Origin: Betaproteobacteria bacterium
GTDB taxonomy: Bacteria; Pseudomonadota; Gammaproteobacteria; Burkholderiales; SG8-41
Direction: 5' to 3'
DNA: 44,399 nt
Assembly (NCBI GenBank): GCA_025363575.1
Contig: JANYDM010000176.1
Coordinates: 1-44,399 of the forward strand
Of the stretch, positions 43,625 through 44,399 are shown piece after piece. The notes beneath the pieces are model-generated. The model did not search any database. It was not told where the DNA came from and saw nothing but the letters and a program-made list of their open reading frames with translations. Position 1 is the first letter of the stretch; every line of letters starts with the position of its first letter. The position numbers and the translations under genes are program-made.

Positions 43625-44399
43625 ATGACCAGCACAGTTAAAACCGGCGGCCCTCAACTTGAGGCCGCATTCAATACCGCGCAGGCGACGTTGCTCGCGC
43701 CGTACGCCCTCGACGACAATGTATTGCAACAAATATTCGGCCAAATCCTTTCGCATAAAGTCGATTACGCCGACCTTTATTTTCAATACAGCCGCAGTGA
43801 GGGCTGGAGTCTCGAAGAAGGCATCGTCAAATCGGGCAGCTTTAACATTGACCAGGGGGTCGGCGTGCGCACGGTCGCCGGTGAAAAAACCGCCTTCGCG
43901 TATTCGGATGACATCAGTCTCACGGCGCTCACGACGGCCGCCCAGGCGACTCGCGCGATTGCGCGCCAGGGCGCGGACAATCGGACACAGGTTGCGAAGC
44001 GCAGAGAGGGCCGCAATCTCTATGTGCCGCATGACCCGCTCGCGAGTCTCGCTGACGGGGCGAAAGTCGATCTGCTCGAGAAGGTCGAACGCTATGCGCG
44101 TACGCTCGACACGCGGGTGACCCAGGTCATGGCACATCTCGGCGGCGAATATGAAGTCGTGCTCGTTACGCGCAGCGATGGCGTTACCGCAGCCGACGTG
44201 CGCCCGCTGGTGCGCATGAGCGTGCAGGTAATCGTCGAGCAGGATGGACGTCGCGAGCAGGGCAGCGCCGGCGGCGGCGGGCGCTTCGACTACGCATACT
44301 TCAGCGAGGCAGTGATCCAGGATTACGCGCGCAAAGCGGTTGCCCAGGCACTTATCAATCTCGACGCGAAGCCGGCGCCCGCCGGCTCGATGACCGTGG
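43625..44399 (+). CDS. tldD: Metalloprotease TldD, N-terminal part (cut by window end)
   Basis: The first 258 codons of TldD, read from the ATG at 43625 (MTSTVKTGGPQLEAAF), preceded by GGAAATTAA; the frame is open to the window end. Family features are LLAPYALDDNVLQQIFGQIL, KVDYADLYFQYSRSEGWSLEEGIVKSGSF, GVGVRTVAGEKTAFAYSDD and the later LVTRSDGVTAADVRPLVRMSV and QGSAGGGGRFDY. The HEAGH-type zinc motif expected further on lies just beyond the window. TldD is the catalytic partner of PmbA/TldE at 8112-9479. Confidence 0.94.
   Translation, partial: MTSTVKTGGPQLEAAFNTAQATLLAPYALDDNVLQQIFGQILSHKVDYADLYFQYSRSEGWSLEEGIVKSGSFNIDQGVGVRTVAGEKTAFAYSDDISLTALTTAAQATRAIARQGADNRTQVAKRREGRNLYVPHDPLASLADGAKVDLLEKVERYARTLDTRVTQVMAHLGGEYEVVLVTRSDGVTAADVRPLVRMSVQVIVEQDGRREQGSAGGGGRFDYAYFSEAVIQDYARKAVAQALINLDAKPAPAGSMTV

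Noticed and set aside
1..44399. tRNA, rRNA, insertion sequence or prophage genes
   Set aside because: None recognised: gaps are short and carry no cloverleaf-like sequence, transposase, integrase or phage structural gene.

Overview
The window is GC-rich chromosomal DNA that is almost entirely protein-coding. Its gene content and order point to an uncultured or little-studied betaproteobacterium. The pointers are glyA-nrdR-ribD-ribE-ribB-ribH-nusB-thiL-pgpA-pncC in series, a RibB carrying a decayed GTP-cyclohydrolase-II-like tail, recA-recX near alaS, ilvE/zf-CHCC/waaF, darP-mog next to pmbA, and yhdP-nitrilase-tldD. This is judged from protein families and synteny only; no rRNA or tRNA gene lies here, so the genus cannot be named.

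Layout. (1) 1-4.0 kb: the C-terminal part of a CHAT (caspase-like) protein, cut by the left edge, then a three-gene NitT/TauT-type ABC importer (solute-binding protein, ATPase, permease). (2) 4.0-6.2 kb: a heptamer inverted-repeat element, a two-CBS-domain protein and a large PilZ-like protein. (3) 6.2-9.5 kb: a minus-strand esterase, mog and darP, divergent from pmbA (tldE). (4) 9.5-13 kb: a TakP-like TRAP transporter whose binding protein converges on its two membrane subunits at a shared bidirectional terminator. (5) 13.1-21 kb: one long plus-strand housekeeping run from glyA to pncC with many 4-15 nt junctions, including most of riboflavin synthesis, NusB, ThiL and PgpA. (6) 21-27 kb: recA-recX, a minus-strand methyltransferase wedged before alaS, a small secreted protein and a PaaI-type thioesterase. 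(7) 26.9-34.4 kb: minus-strand genes: a phosphohexomutase and YheT hydrolase; a class II aldolase with a TcuA-like flavoprotein; then ilvE, a CHCC zinc-ribbon protein, waaF and an NTF2-like protein. (8) 34.4-38.7 kb: a membrane-anchored class III adenylate cyclase with a CRP-type palindrome in its upstream region, converging on glnE. (9) 38.7-44.4 kb: yhdP, a nitrilase-family amidase and the start of tldD, cut by the right edge.

Most of the window is core metabolism and maintenance: one-carbon supply, dNTP control, flavin and thiamine cofactors, recombination, tRNA charging, LPS core and envelope lipid transport. The accessory layer is uptake of organic acids or small anions (ABC and TRAP systems), the flavoprotein/aldolase pair, the CHAT protein and second-messenger proteins (adenylate cyclase, PilZ-like).

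No prophage, insertion sequence, CRISPR array or obvious new defence system was seen. The observations best worth following are the CRP-like site in front of the cyclase gene, two related heptamer hairpin elements at 4.0 and 14.45 kb, the truncated CHAT gene, the interruption of recA-recX-alaS order, and a recA upstream region with no canonical LexA box. No gap between genes exceeds 300 bases; the longest (34435-34689 and 12945-13164) are described in the feature list.
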